From contig OX485804.1 in the NCBI GenBank assembly GCA_950295325.1, positions 53,928,429 to 53,992,428 of the forward strand: DNA of 64,000 nucleotides, in the 5' to 3' direction. Position 1 is the first letter of the stretch; the number at the start of each line of letters is the position of its first letter. The notes below the pieces were generated by a model. That model made no database searches. It had not been told where the DNA came from and was given only the letters and a program-made list of their open reading frames with translations. The translations under genes were made by a program, and so were the position numbers. The stretch comes from Polytrichum commune (Eukaryota; Streptophyta; Polytrichopsida; Polytrichales; Polytrichaceae). Of this stretch, positions 11,147 to 34,159 are shown in pieces.

Positions 11147-12781
11147 CTTGACTTTACCTAGTATGAGGCTAATGGTATGAATGCATGCAATGGACATACT
11201 TAGTCACATGCTATTAGCTGCAAAAGACAATACCATCTCGAGAAGGATAAATTGCTTGATTAGAGCAAGACTTTACCAAAGGCAATTCAATTTGAGACTA
11301 AAGTAGTTTAAGGCGTTAATTATTGGATATAGCCTAGTTGTTGATGCATTAATTTTTACATAATTTTGTGGATAGTTGTTGTGTGAAGTTACCTAATAAA
11401 CTAAAGATGAAGATGGTGATTACAGTCTTGGAAGAATGGCCGAATGACCATAAGTTGAACTAAGAGGAATTAAATTTGGGATTATTGCAGAGCACAACTC
11501 ATGACCCTTAAAGACAATGTGGTACTCAAAAGACATTACTTTGGACTTGTCCTGACAATTAGCAATTGACAATGTGCCAAGCTTTTGAGCTTCATGACTG
11601 ATTAGAGCATGGAATTAGAGTGAGAGAAGTCCACATTCACATAGGAAGGAAATCACATACGATGGAAGGAGCACAATGAACCATAAAAGCGTGAGTTAAG
11701 CTTAATAAAGAAAGAATGAGGGTGTTTAAGACCTACATTGTTATTGAAATCCTTAATTCAATGTGACATTAACCCTTATAAACACTAGCTTAGTCTTTCA
11801 TGTGATCGAGTTCCCTAGATTGTTTTTGATTGCGTATTTCAATGATAGCAAAAACCTAACTACATGCACCAACTAAAAAATGCAACAACATCAAGTGCAC
11901 CAACTCAAAAACATAATACTAATGAAAAAACAAATGATGTGTGTTTAAAATGAGATGTTGGAGTGTTGGGAAGGCGTATGTATGTAGGCTTTAGATATAG
12001 AATTATATTGGTTGGCAACCATTTTTTGTGCCTCCAGGATGCATAGGGTGACCCACATGACGGAGCACAATATTGACACTTGTCTCACTCTTAGACAACG
12101 AATTATTATATTGTGTATGATGTTCCCGATATTGGGGCACACCAATAGCATGACCATGAACCCCAATAAAGAAGAATTCGAGCATGGTTGAAAACAAACT
12201 GGAAGAGGTGGAATAATTTGGAAAACGGCATAATTGGATCTGCATACACACACAATCATGAACAAGGCACAAACAAGGGTTGCCTATACATATGTGTATG
12301 TGGAAAGGAGGACAAGGGCCGCCATGAAGGGCTGCTAACCATGTGCGGATGACTAAAATAAGATAATATGTTGAAATCATTGTGAATTTGTTGGTGAAAG
12401 TGAGGAGTGTGTATTGGCAAACCCCTCCAACGTAATTACGAACATCTATTGTTGCTTGTCCTAACCATAATAGCCAAATTGGAAAGCATAATTAACAATG
12501 AAGAAGGTTTGCAAAATTGTGAGGATTATGAGTGTGCAAGGTAAAACCAATAGATGGTTTCCAAAATGAGGTCATAAGAGCGATGAGAAAAGCAGTGGTT
12601 TCAAAATGTGTTGAGTGTTATACATGACATTGGTTGTGGGCTACATGTACACAAATTTGTTGTATGTTGTGATAACAAAAAACTTGCAATTGAATCTAAA
12701 CATGGTAGTTTGTGTAGGCATCCTCATAGGTACTTGTTACGCTTCGCGCATACAAGAAGGTGTGTGGGAAGTTATATTCCA

Positions 12782-12782
<1 letters not shown>

Positions 12783-12813
<31 letters not shown>
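12783..12813. repeat. (TG)n microsatellite
   Basis: About fifteen uninterrupted TG units, followed by ACATGTACC. It accounts for the Cys/Val runs in two spurious frames here. Confidence 0.97.
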
Positions 12814-12815
<2 letters not shown>

Positions 12816-15720
12816 ATGTACCATATGTTGTGGAACCACATAAATAAGAATTGGGTGGTTGCATTCTTTTCATGAAATTTGATCCCAGCCTATGCATTGT
12901 TGGCTCAAAGATTGTCATATGGCATGCCATAAGATTCTTATCCTTGCCTACAATCTACAATGGAGGGTAGCATCCGATCCAAAAAGGAAAACTTCATGAT
13001 CCAAATGCCATTGTGATGCATGTGCCATCGCTCTAAAAATGTCTCGCAAGGAGTTATGTGAGGCTTCGACCATCACATTCATGAACAAGTTTGAAATTGT
13101 GTACAACCACGTGAAACAATATCCAAGCACAACCACTGTATGATGTGGTGGTGTGTTTAGATAGGGAGATGCTAGCTGTGGTTGTTGTCCATTTTTTGAT
13201 GTAGTATAAGGTTGTGTTGGCCCACGTGATTGTCATTGTTTAAAACACTTCTCCCAAGTTCCTTATTTCATGATTACCTAGAAGGAAGGCTCTTACACCA
13301 AGCCAAAGAAGACTATTGGATTGTAAATGAAGCTCTTTGTGGCATGGCTGGCCTATAGACGGATTGCCGGATATTATTGTTTTGTACAACATGTTTCCAC
13401 ACATTGTGACAAATGTTAGCAAGACAAACATGAAAGTGCATTTGTTATATGAGAATATCACTGCATTTAAGAACCTTAGAGCATGCAACAAGCTGTGGTT
13501 GCGTCTTTCGAACTCTACCAATGTTGGAACAAGCCTTTGCATAATACTACAAGATGTGAGAGATGAAGGTTATGAAGACGCACATAATATGTGTCAACAA
13601 CTTGGTTGTATACAACATGTAAAGAAGGGAGCTAAGAGACACTATGTGAGTGCCTATGACATCTTTAGCAAGGAGTGCATTTTGCATTGTTGTTATGCAA
13701 TTGCCATTCCTTATGCTCACTATAGATGAGTTGTGGGTGCTATACGAGAATGCAACATAATAGGGATATTTCGAAAACTAAAAGACGACCACTTGAAGGC
13801 CTGCCTCACCAACCACGTACAATGGAGTGCATGTGCCTAGGCTACCAAACATCACCTACACTGAGATGTTGAGTAGCATGAGAGTAACTCTCAATAGGGA
13901 TTTCCTTTGACCAAAATTTATGGGTAGATAGAGTTTGCATACATGTTGTACACATGCAAAATGAGGAGACTGGATAATGGATAATTGAGTGATGATAAAC
14001 AATGGTGGTTGGCGAGACTTAGCGCCTGTGCAAGAGTGGTTTAGTTGTGTATCATTTGGGTTCATAAAAGAAAGCGTGCACGATTTTATATTCCATATTG
14101 TTGGATGCAAATTTGAAAGCATGGTGATTGTAGCTTGCATGGTTGGCAACATAAAACAAGCTTTTGATGCATTCACTCCCACTAGGGCATGGGGACATAG
14201 AAGAAGGTCGGGGTGTTGGCAAAATGGGTTAGTATGTATATGTCGTGGAGTGAGAGTGGAGGCATTAAGTGGATGCCGTGGAAATTGGAATGGTTTGGCC
14301 GGTGGTTTGGCCGGTGGTATGTGCAACATCGTACTTGGAGTGCAACATGGGGGCAACGTAGAGAGTAGTTAATATGTTACCGGTGTATGTTGAAGAGGCA
14401 CATGCCAAAGAAGAGACTAGTTGTATGGGTTGTGAAAGCCATGATGTAACCTTAGTGGAATTGGAATTCACTTACGACGTGGCCAAAGGCACAATGGTGG
14501 CCATGTAGAGGACATATATTGGGGTGTACTTACATAGAAATGTATTGTGCAATATTGTGTTGGTAGTAGTGAATGTGGTCAGTGGAAATGAATGTATGTG
14601 GAAGGAAAGCCATTGCTTTTATTTTAATAAAATAAAATAAAATGTTTATTTGTTTATTTATTTTCTTGAAGGGGGGGGGCTATGACATGATTATGTAGGG
14701 GTAGACACAATCCACAATAATGTGAAAATTGTTGTAAGGTAGAGGAACATCAAAGATAACACTATCATATCTTTGAGAATGACTAGAAATTGGACATTAA
14801 AAATTAAATTTTAAAAAAAATTAAAATTCCATGTTTGTGGTTATGTTGTGCCTCCAAAATAGTGCAATGAAAGTAGCAAGAATTCATTTTTATTGTATGT
14901 GCGTGATGCCATTGGAGTGCATGTTGGGAAATGTGGCCATGAGAGAGATAAAATGTGTAGCGCATGTTAAATGAGTACATAATGTTGTTATGCCTTGTAG
15001 CATGTTTTGCAGTTGAACACACTATATTATAGCACATAAAGATGTTGCAAGTAATTCGTATTACCAACGGTGGGCTCTAGGGCATGCCTTAACCGCCCTC
15101 AATGTAAACGGTCATCGTGAATCATAACATTATATGCTTCAAGAGCACTGGGAAAATACATGTTGGCAGCCATAGGCCACACCATTACAAACTTTAGGTG
15201 GTGAAGAAGGACGGCAACCATCCTTGAAAAACATCTACTAATAACCAGCAGAAACGAGCATGTTGTGGACGTTGAACATTGCCACATTTGCTTTGAACAG
15301 CTGGACATATAAGGTTGAGCTCTGTCATGGCATGGGCACAGACACATAACACAAATAAAGTATGATAATGATATTGCCATCACACATGAACTATGGCCGT
15401 GATGGTAGTTAAGTCGCCCACCACTATAGGATGGGAAAAAACCACGTTGGACTCCAATTTTTATTTTATTGAGCATCAACTTCCTGCCTATGCGGGTAGA
15501 GAAAATTTGCATTGGGCATTCCTCAAACATGTTGCCTGTTGGCATTGTTCTCCACCTCACGCCCTAGACGGACGTATTGAAGGCCACTTGAAATTATATT
15601 TTTGTGCTAGCTCAGATCCCTCGAGGTCAACCTCCACTTTTGGTTGCATAGGGCAATTATTCCACCCACTATGTTGCAATGGCCAGTTGCAAGTGGTTGC
15701 TATGGACATGATTTCTTCTA

Positions 15721-15744
15721 GAGAGAGAGAGAGAGAGAGAGAGA
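15721..15744. repeat. (GA)12 microsatellite
   Basis: An uninterrupted run of GA dinucleotides inside non-coding DNA. Confidence 0.97.
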
Positions 15745-17180
15745 ACCAACTTTGGGCTTGTGTGAATGAGGGGTACTTCTCCTTGATCATAGTGTCGAGC
15801 TCTTAACTTATGTAAGCCCGAAGCAAGTTAACTAAGCATGGATTGTCCTTCAGGGGTAAGGGGTGCTTTGAACCCCACATTTCTTGGACCTCATATCTTA
15901 GTGTTAACCTTACCTTAGCGCGGGGGGGGGGGGATAACAAAGGTCACACATCATGTCAAAAGTGAAGTATTCCCTAATCACATAGTTCGAGTTGAAACTT
16001 TTGTTTGCGATGCAACTTTCCAATTAGTGTGCACACAACTGCCTTCCAATTCTCAAGTACCTAAGTGTTATTGTGACAAACTTGCATGATGGCATGAATA
16101 ATTTGACCAAAGACTAGGAATGAGCATGCTATGATTTTTTCTTAAATGACAACTTCAATCTTAGTGCCCTAGCAAAGTTCCCATGGCATCTCTTTTGTTT
16201 ACAATGGATGAGGGAGCATGAGGTGTAGTATTGTTAAAAAAATGTATTGATCATGGAATGTAATGATGCTTTGTCATGCATTTAAAAAATTGCCAAGTAT
16301 TCACAATCATAGAATGGCAAGTCACCTACCAAAATCAAATACCATTTTTGGTCTTTTGTTAGGAAGAAATTCATTAAACAACTTACACAGGTGTTCTTGG
16401 ATGGCCGATGTAGGATAAGAGTAGGTATTCATTTCTGACCCACATTAATTTTCTTGCAATAGCTGAGTGGCAACTATGTAGTGAGGGTGACATATGACAA
16501 GTTATGAAGACTACTCTAATCAACACCACTTTTAGTGGACCATACGTAAGTGGGGGGCCTTGAAGGAGTTCCAGGCTTTTGGAAGCTCCTCCCAGTCTCC
16601 AGTAACCAAAACTACAAGTAAGAATTGTGTAGGCTTCGAATTAAGGCTTCTTGAAACAGCCTCTTCATGATAATGAACATATTTGAGTTCATTTAAGAAT
16701 GGAAATTAAGCCATCTGGACAGTAATAAACCCATCTCTCCCAACAGTGAAAGGAAAGATTCAGATTGAAGTGTTGATTTGACAAAGCTGGAATGACATTC
16801 AATGAGACTTGTGGTTCAGTCAAGACTGCTTAAACAACTTCACAGCAGATAAGGCATAACAATACTACTGACCGCCTTCAATTTCAGACTAACATGAACA
16901 GTATGATTTCTGAAGCTTTATTCAACAATTTGCCTTCTCCATAGAGGGCCAATTTCACACCACGTTTGAACTGCTCTACACATTTCAATAGAGCTCAAGA
17001 AAATAGCAGACTAGCTATTCTAAGACTGATAAACAATTGGTTTTTCAAGTCAACAATTCCAAACTCATAATGGGTGTCATTAGATTGAGGTTCCTCTTTC
17101 AACTATCTCCTATCCATACAACACCTATGTGTCAATGTGTATATTAACGCCACAGGTCATCAAATATTACATACTATTAT

Positions 17181-27295
<10,115 letters not shown>

Positions 27296-28490
27296 TTTTA
27301 CTAGCCCTCGGCAGTGCTGAAATTAATCCTCTTCAGACTTTAATTTCGGAAGTTTGGTATCTTAACATTAAAGCTCAGCTCAGCTCAGCCGAATTCAAGC
27401 ACTCTCGACAGGTTTAATGAAACTACAGTGACTTCACACTGCCACGACATCAATTCTTTCACAGGACTATCACCTCCCTTCACACCATTATATCAATTTT
27501 GCATCATTCTCATCTTAATCCAGGAAATGTTGATGTCATTTCATGTAGTTCAGCATATTGCATACACTGTGATCACCAAGGCTGCAGCACAGGCTTGTAC
27601 AGAATCATCAACCGACTGTAATGAAAGTAAAATTTGTATCACAAACCTCTGGATACTTACTATGTGACGGTTAGGAAAGAAACAACAATACACTAGCATA
27701 GCGACATTTGTGGCAAGAGACATCAAATTTCTCCAGTTCCTATTATTGCTACAATGCATTCATTCATCACTTTCTAGAATGTGAGCTAACTTACACCAGC
27801 TTAACAATCTACATGCTCACGATCTTCTAAGCCATGAGAATGAAATCGCCTCTACAAAAATTGACACGTCACACACAGTGTCACGATGATGCTGGACTAT
27901 GATGACACGTCACACACTGGGTCACTATGATGATAGTTATGCACACAGCCTAAAGTCGCTACGCTTAGGGCAACCAATCAATCAATTGCACAATCTCGAA
28001 GATTGTTGAGCACTGGGGTCGGGAACCCGATCCCGCACTTGGCCACAGGGCACAGAGTGGAAGCTGCCGAGGCTCTAGAAGCAATGATTTGCATAAGATG
28101 TAGTGTGAGAATTAGGTTTTGGTGATCCATGTGCGTGGCTGACTGAAAGTGTGGGTGTCAGTGAGTGTGTAGTGGTTGCGAAGGATGATGTCCCAGGGCA
28201 ATCAATCCATGAGTTGAGTGAGTAAGAATCGGCTGACAAGAGAATTGAGCGTCCCGGAGTCTGAAGCAGCAAGAGGTAAGTTGGACTTGTTCAGGATTCC
28301 ATGGCAGCAGGCGGGCGAGCGACAGAGGTAAGGACAGAGCAGGGAAGTTTAGCAATGACACAGGACGGCCCGGCCCCGAACGAAGGACGAAGGACAAAGG
28401 ACGCAAGCAATGACGAAGAAAGGAAGAAAGAACGAGTTGGGCCTCGAATCCTTCTCTGAAGCTTCCGGATTGCCATGTCTAACACGATGG
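27296..28490 (-). promoter_or_regulatory. Probable 5' leader and promoter of the FAN-type gene
   Basis: The first coding exon begins just after an acceptor-like TTTCAG (minus strand), so at least one untranslated exon probably lies upstream. The stretch 28020-28480 is richer in GC than its surroundings and has Ser/Pro/Arg-rich overlapping open frames on the minus strand, as often happens in leader DNA. I could not place a transcription start or a TATA box. At 27863-27918 a phrase with GACACGTCACACAC occurs twice about 40 bases apart (ACACGTCACACACAGTGTCACGATGATG and a near copy). Confidence 0.4.
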
Positions 28491-28619
28491 TGAATTATCA
28501 TGTTAAGCTAATATTAAGTATTTTCCCTCATTATTTTATTTTGTTTTATTAAGCAGCGTGCGTTCATTCATATGGACCTCGAGAATATAACCATGTTGTA
28601 GCTAGTGCATATTCAATCT

Positions 28620-28790
28620 GAATATTACATTAAATATGATATTTAATGTCTTTATGATAACTTCTCATGTGACACTTCTTATGAATAAGTGAACAAATAT
28701 TATCACGGATGATGGATGAGTTCATCCATTGGCCAAACTCTTCCTTCGCTTGTCATCAACTTGTGATGAAATATTGTCATGGATGATTGA
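28620..28790. repeat. Dispersed repeat, copy 1 (paired with 29880-30020)
   Basis: It begins with a near-perfect palindrome (ACATTAAATAT/ATATTTAATGT at 28625-28647), then CTTCTTATGAATAAGT, then a Ser/Asp-like phrase ATTGTCA-GGATGATT. The same order occurs at 29880-30020. A third ATTAAATAT palindrome lies at 49412-49436. Confidence 0.5.
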
Positions 28791-29879
28791 AATTTGGATG
28801 GAAAAACACTTGGTAAGTAACAGTAATTGCAACACTATAAATCTATAATCCCCCAGTAACTTCACAAGCAATGACAAATAATGTTGGATTAACATTTAGT
28901 GTCGGTGACACTACATTGCATTTTCAATTTAGTATTGAGCAAGACAATTAGAATTGGTGACACTAAATAACGCTCGTTAATAAGGTTATGTCCTACATCA
29001 ATTGGGTAGCTACATTAAAGGCCGGTTAATACATGAGACCAAGGGTCTGTGACCATTGCACTTCAAGCAATGCACTCTCATTGGTGGAAAAGGTGGAGCC
29101 ATGTCCAAGTTTGCTTCACACTATGCTTGAGGGAGCAATGGAGTAAGTGAATGCAAGATAGATGCAAGTTATACATGGATTCGTATAAGGCATCAAATGG
29201 ATTGGGTTTCATGGTCACTTGGATTATTTTCAACAACCACCTCGTGGAGGTAGGCCTAACACAAAACCAGTGGACCATGGCACTCTGAAATATCACAATC
29301 GTTGATTTAATAGATATTTTATCATGTACGGCGACACATCATGAATAAAAATTCATTGAAATAGCATTTGGTTGTGGGTCCGATCACATATGACTTCACA
29401 ATACACTTGAGGGCCCATGACCACACCACATGATTTGGGAAGTGTCTCGGGATGGCCTTTGGACACTTCTTTTGGACACAATGTCATGGTCATGGCTTTT
29501 GGCTCGTGTGTGAAGTGGCCCTAAGAATTGATTCACATGGAGTCCCAAGTCCCAACATGAAGGCAAAGTCCCAATTGTTGAGGACACCATTGAAATATGC
29601 TTGACTATCATTAGCATCTTGACAATGTTATGGTAAAATATTTGCACCACTTGTGTTGAGGGTTGGGTCAAATAAAAAGCTAGACCCAACTCTCAACGCA
29701 AGTCTCAATGTTCACCTCCAAAAAGTGTGTCATGTACACATCCATGTTATATGCGGGACTTCAAATTTGGAATCATATGTGAAATGGTATATCCCAACTT
29801 TCATGTGCACAATGGCTGAGATTGCACAGATTGACCTCAAGTGACTTGGGAGTTAGGACTTGGGACCCGCGCGTGTAAA

Positions 29880-30020
29880 CTGGCCCTAAATACATTAAAT
29901 ATTGTATTTAGTGTCGTATGATATTTTTTATGTTATTGTGGCAACTTTTCCAAAAACATTTCTTATTAATAAGTTTACAAGTATTGTCATGGATGATTGA
30001 AGTTTGGATGAAGTTTATGT
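29880..30020. repeat. Dispersed repeat, copy 2
   Basis: It has the same element order as 28620-28790: ACATTAAATATTGTATTTAGTGTC, a short AT-rich stretch, TTCTTATTAATAAGTTTACAAG and ATTGTCATGGATGATTGAA. The two copies are direct repeats about 1.26 kb apart. Confidence 0.5.
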
Positions 30021-30363
30021 TATTGAAGCACAATACAACTAGAAATAAGATTGCACAAGCACATACACATACACAAAGGCATATGCACAATGCTTGAAAT
30101 GAGTTGGTCATCTTCACTTCTTGCCTTGTCATTTATTGCATTTGTTTCCCTTTGTTCGTACAATCTATATGGGCTATGTCAACTCTCACTTCCTAAAAAA
30201 ATATGAATCTATTCAAAAATTATTCATATACATGCCTCTAACAATCACAATCCTATGATTACGAGCAATACAATCATCTATCCACCACCTTCTCTTGCTT
30301 CTTGAATTTCACCTAGGTTATCTCATATTTCCTCTTCACGCTTATCGATATCTTTACCGTCAT

Positions 30364-30960
30364 CTACATAAATATATTGGACATATTATACATCAAACAT
30401 GCCAATGCATACTCCATAATCAACTTCTTTATCAGTATGGTCTCCAAGGCAATACTCAAATGTTCGTACAAGGGTGACAAACTTTGGAGCAAAGTCATGA
30501 CAACATCTTCGTTTTTCATGTGTTCCTCCAAGCAAGCAAGTGCATCCACAAGTACTTTAACCTTGTTCATGTGGTTCAACAAGTTATCATCTTCTTGCAT
30601 CTTACATGTGAAGAACTTGCAGCGAATGAGGAGAATGTTGGTCAAACTCTTCGTCTCATGGATATTGCAAAGATTTGTTATGTCTCCATTGATCCTTTGC
30701 AACTCTTGATGTGCCTAAGTCGATTATCAACCAACTTGAGCACAATAATGGAAATTGCCTTCTTGACATGCCTTTAGTATTGTTCCTTTACTTTGGGATG
30801 AACATTGGAAGGCGGAGCTTCCTCAAATTTGTCCACAATGTCCTAAAATTTGTGGAAGCCAACCCCATCTCTAATTTGATCTTCCGAAAATTGAAGTTCT
30901 ATCCATTGAATTTGTCAATAACTATAACACTTTCACCCTCAAGTGATGTTGTCTTACCCT
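30364..30960 (-). pseudogene. Ty1/copia gag fossil
   Basis: The minus-strand frame 30702-30364 (112 codons) has the classic copia gag (UBN2-type) order: NIHETKSLTNILLIRCKFF, then DDNLLNHMNKVKVLVDALACLE, then VVMTLLQSLSPLYEHL and ALETI...LIMEYALACLM. Upstream, between 30960 and 30703, other frames keep the N-terminal gag words (IDKFNGQNFNFRKIKLEMG and LIIDLG) with frameshifts. Downstream I see no CCHC zinc knuckle, protease, integrase or RT. No long terminal repeats are visible. It is a short broken fragment with no expected function. Confidence 0.85.
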
Positions 30961-31069
30961 CAAAGATTGGGATATACTTTTTAATTACTTAAATCAATAT
31001 TTTCATAGCGATGGTATACAATAAATGGCTTCATAAACCTCAATCAATCCATATTATACTAAATGACCC

Positions 31070-31345
31070 CCCTCTTGAACTCAAATTTGCACTCGCTCAT
31101 TAATCCACTCAAATTAGGCCCTTTTATTCCAAAACACGTCTTTGCACCTCAAACCACCCAAACTAGGCCCCTTTGGTTCCAAGTGTGCATTTGCATCCTT
31201 AATCCATTTAAATCAGATCCTCTTGAATTCAATTAAGCCCTTTTGAAATCAAATGTGTTTTTGTACAATCAATCCACTCAAATCAAATCCTTTTAAATTA
31301 GAATGAGCATTATTGCTCTCAAATGTGTTTTTGCACCTTTTGCCT
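31070..31345. repeat. Degenerate tandem repeat, period about 50 bases
   Basis: Four to five imperfect copies follow the pattern TTGCACCTCAATCCACTCAAATTAGGCCCTTTTGA-TCAAATGTG. Copies are seen near 31075, 31125, 31175, 31235 and 31300, with the clearest shared words CCACTCAAATTAGGCCC, CCACCCAAACTAGGCCC and AATGTGTTTTTGCACC. Confidence 0.6.
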
Positions 31346-33519
31346 TTGCACCCTCATTCAACGTTTGCTAATAGTTTCACTTACTCCCAAACTAATTCTA
31401 ACCCTCTTTTTCGTACAGGGAACAACATTTTTTTCATTCCTACCACACTTCCTCTCTCTCACGATCGTTGACCCCTTCAATCTCGATTCTCTCTAGCTCA
31501 TCTCTAAGACTAAGAAACACTTAATGTCACCATTCCGCACATTGTTTATCATTTTCAAATCTCTCCCATTCGCAAACAAACTTACTTACAATTCTTAATT
31601 TGATCGACCGTGTTCTCAACTTCAAATTCCATCCAATACAATCACAATATCATATTATAGTTATCTCTTTTACAAAGTCGATCATAACAAGAAAACAATT
31701 CTACCAGTCTTTGGCAATTGTTGTATAACTCATAGACAAGAAGAAAAGAATAAGCTTTAACTAAAAGTTGTTTCCGACAATTTCCCAATTGTTGTGGCAA
31801 TTATTAACTTGTTCCAAAAAAATAGTCTAACTATGGTCCTCACACAATCATTGTGTCAAGGGAAACAATACCATAAGTTTATCAATAAGCTCAAAATTGA
31901 TCAAAGAAATGTCTCCCTCTCTTTGCACCTATTGGTTCCTTCTAGCAAGAGGAGGGAGAAAATAGTTTGAATTTCCTGATTCCTTCCATAGTTCACTATT
32001 TTCATCCATTGTAGTACAATTTTCACTTATATATAATTAAAATGTCTATAGTTAAATTATCAATTTAAACTTTTGGCTCACAAAAGGCCATAACAATACA
32101 TTAATATGTTATTTTTTTCAATGCTCAAGTGGGTAGGTTGTAAAGAAGACTAGGGAAACTATTGTGGGGATGTCAATTAAGTGAGATTGCCAACAATTGT
32201 CTTTTTGGTTCCACATGATACATGGTAAATGACATTTTGATATGTGTAACATATGTTGGAAAGCATGCGAAGAAATTATAAGAGGAATATGCATTGAACC
32301 CAATAAATGTTAGTATATGAATCAATGAGAATCTAGAACCCATCTCTTTCTATCAAGAATACGACCTTTTGGTGTAAACAACAAATATTAGCAAGATGCA
32401 CCATCCACTTTTGGTATTCAGTCCGAATGACAACTACAAATGATGGCTCAATTTGGTCATAATTCAACAATTGCAATTGATGAGTCCTTCGGCACCACTC
32501 AAACAAGGGTGGGTCCATTTGCCTTTACCTTCACATATATATATTTTTTGTTCATATATGTATCTTTCATTCACAGTCATGTCCTTCATTGTACCTCATG
32601 GTTGGGACTCATTGCTCTACATGATTATGGCATTTGACGATTGGAGGAATGGTATCCCAATAACATTTTCTTGTTGTCTCAAAGACACGCAACAACAACA
32701 ACAAACATGTTATTCAAGCACTAGATAGACAAATGAGGAGCATTGAAGACATATGAAGACCATAATTTCTATTTGTTGATAATGGCCATTCAGAGATAAA
32801 GTTAACACACTCATGTTAGTTTGTTATGCTTTTGGTATTGTCTTTGAGTGTCATAGATTGTCATTTATGGTATTATCCTACATTTCCCTTGTCTATCATT
32901 CTTGAAGGACATTGTCATCCTTATATTTAGTTTGGCTAGTCCTTATGTGTGTAGTGCGATGTGGCCAAACTCCTAGATTTTCTTATGCCTATGGTATGTT
33001 AGAAAGTCATGGGCGAAGAATCCCATGAAGAAGATAACATCCAAAGATGAGATAGCTACCAACCTTCAATCTTTAGTGAACATTAGAGTTATCCATTAAC
33101 TCAACCAGAGTTCTAGTAGGGAGTTGGTTGATTCGCATGCATAACTTTCCATGTTCAGTAAGTTTTGGGTGCATGCTTGGAGTCAATGTGGAGGTTTGAA
33201 CGAAGGAGACTCCATATTGGTTCATTGAGATGCCAATAGTCATCAAGGAATTCCGGTATACCATACACATTTATGTAAGATGGTAGTGCGTACAAAATCG
33301 ATTTATGACCTAAGGGTGGGTTTTACATTGGGGTCTAGGTTCAAGATACTTGGGTTTCAAAACACACCCTAATGGACCTCACTTTCAAACTCGAGATTGG
33401 ACCCAAGTTAGAAAATTGGTTTCTCAAACTAGAAGGAATTTTATCTTGAGTGGAGATAACTGATATTTGGTGGGAAAGTGATATCACGTTAATGCCACTT
33501 CATTATTTCATACCTTGGA

Positions 33520-34140
33520 CAACAACACTAGTGTAGACTCCTTGGGTCCAAAAAAATTGTTCTCGACCAATAAGATCACTTGATTTCAAAGTTTCAATGG
33601 TCCTGGAGCCAAATGTAAACCCAGTTTTTACTTAGATGATATACCACATTGGATGTGACATTCATAAAAGTCAAGTAAGTTAGAATGATGAATTCCAAAA
33701 CCTTGGCTTGGCAATCATTTGAGAATTGAGAGGCAAGCAATGAAAGTGGTGCTTTGGAGTCCCATTTGCCATCATATTTGGCCACATAGGTTGGCAAATG
33801 AGTTAAACTTTCTGACCAAGATAAGTTGACAAGAAAATGGTGCCACATTAGGACCGCTTCAATTTCTTAGCTTATGGCCCAAAATTGACCACGAGAAACA
33901 TATATAAAGTATACATATCTTGAACCCCAATCCTAGTATAAACTCCTTGGGTGTAAAAGTTTGCTCTTGACTAATAGGACCACTCGATTTTGAACTTTCA
34001 TTGGTGTTGGACCCAATGTAAACCCACCCTTAACTTAGTAGAGTTACCGCATTGAAAGTGACATTGATAGTCAACAAGTAAGCCAAAAACGAGGAAATTC
34101 CAAGCCTAGCAAACTTAGGTTGACGATCAATTACATATCG
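33520..34140. repeat. Two direct copies of a ~200-bp unit
   Basis: The stretch 33520-33725 (CTCCTTGGGTCCAAAA, GACCAATAAGATCACT, CCAAATGTAAACCCA, CATTGGATGTGACATT, GTCAAGTAAG) is repeated with about 75 per cent identity by eye at 33932-34135. The copies are about 410 bases apart. Near 33306-33334 a reverse copy of part of it appears (CTAAGGGTGGGTTTTACATT against AATGTAAACCCACCCTTAA), so the unit is also present inverted. Confidence 0.6.
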
Positions 34141-34159
34141 AAAGGTTGGGCCCATTATC

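Larger units (their letters stand above)
10220..17100. other. Intergenic region with simple repeats and no supported gene
   Basis: Open frames of 100 to 166 codons occur (for example 13337-13729 plus, 13856-14356 minus, 15099-15560 minus), but none shows a family motif, a repeated domain or splice-compatible neighbours. Around 10.66-10.76 kb a phrase beginning AGCTAATCTTG is duplicated. At about 14289-14318 there are two and a half copies of a 12-base unit (GGTTTGGCCGGT). Runs of nine G at 14671-14679 and twelve G at 15922-15933 and three dinucleotide arrays, listed separately, also lie here. The region is best read as decayed transposon DNA. Confidence 0.5.

Noticed and set aside
13337..13729. 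130-codon plus frame, considered as a transposase fragment
   Set aside because: No DDE/D, hAT or Harbinger signature could be seen, and the frame is not continued on either side.
13856..14372. Overlapping frames of 166 (minus) and 127 (plus) codons
   Set aside because: They overlap on opposite strands, neither has a recognisable motif, and the Gly/Leu run in one comes from a 12-base tandem repeat.
15099..15560. 153-codon minus frame, considered as a gene
   Set aside because: Composition is Cys/Met/His-rich without motifs, and it is flanked by simple repeats; there is no splice-compatible neighbour.
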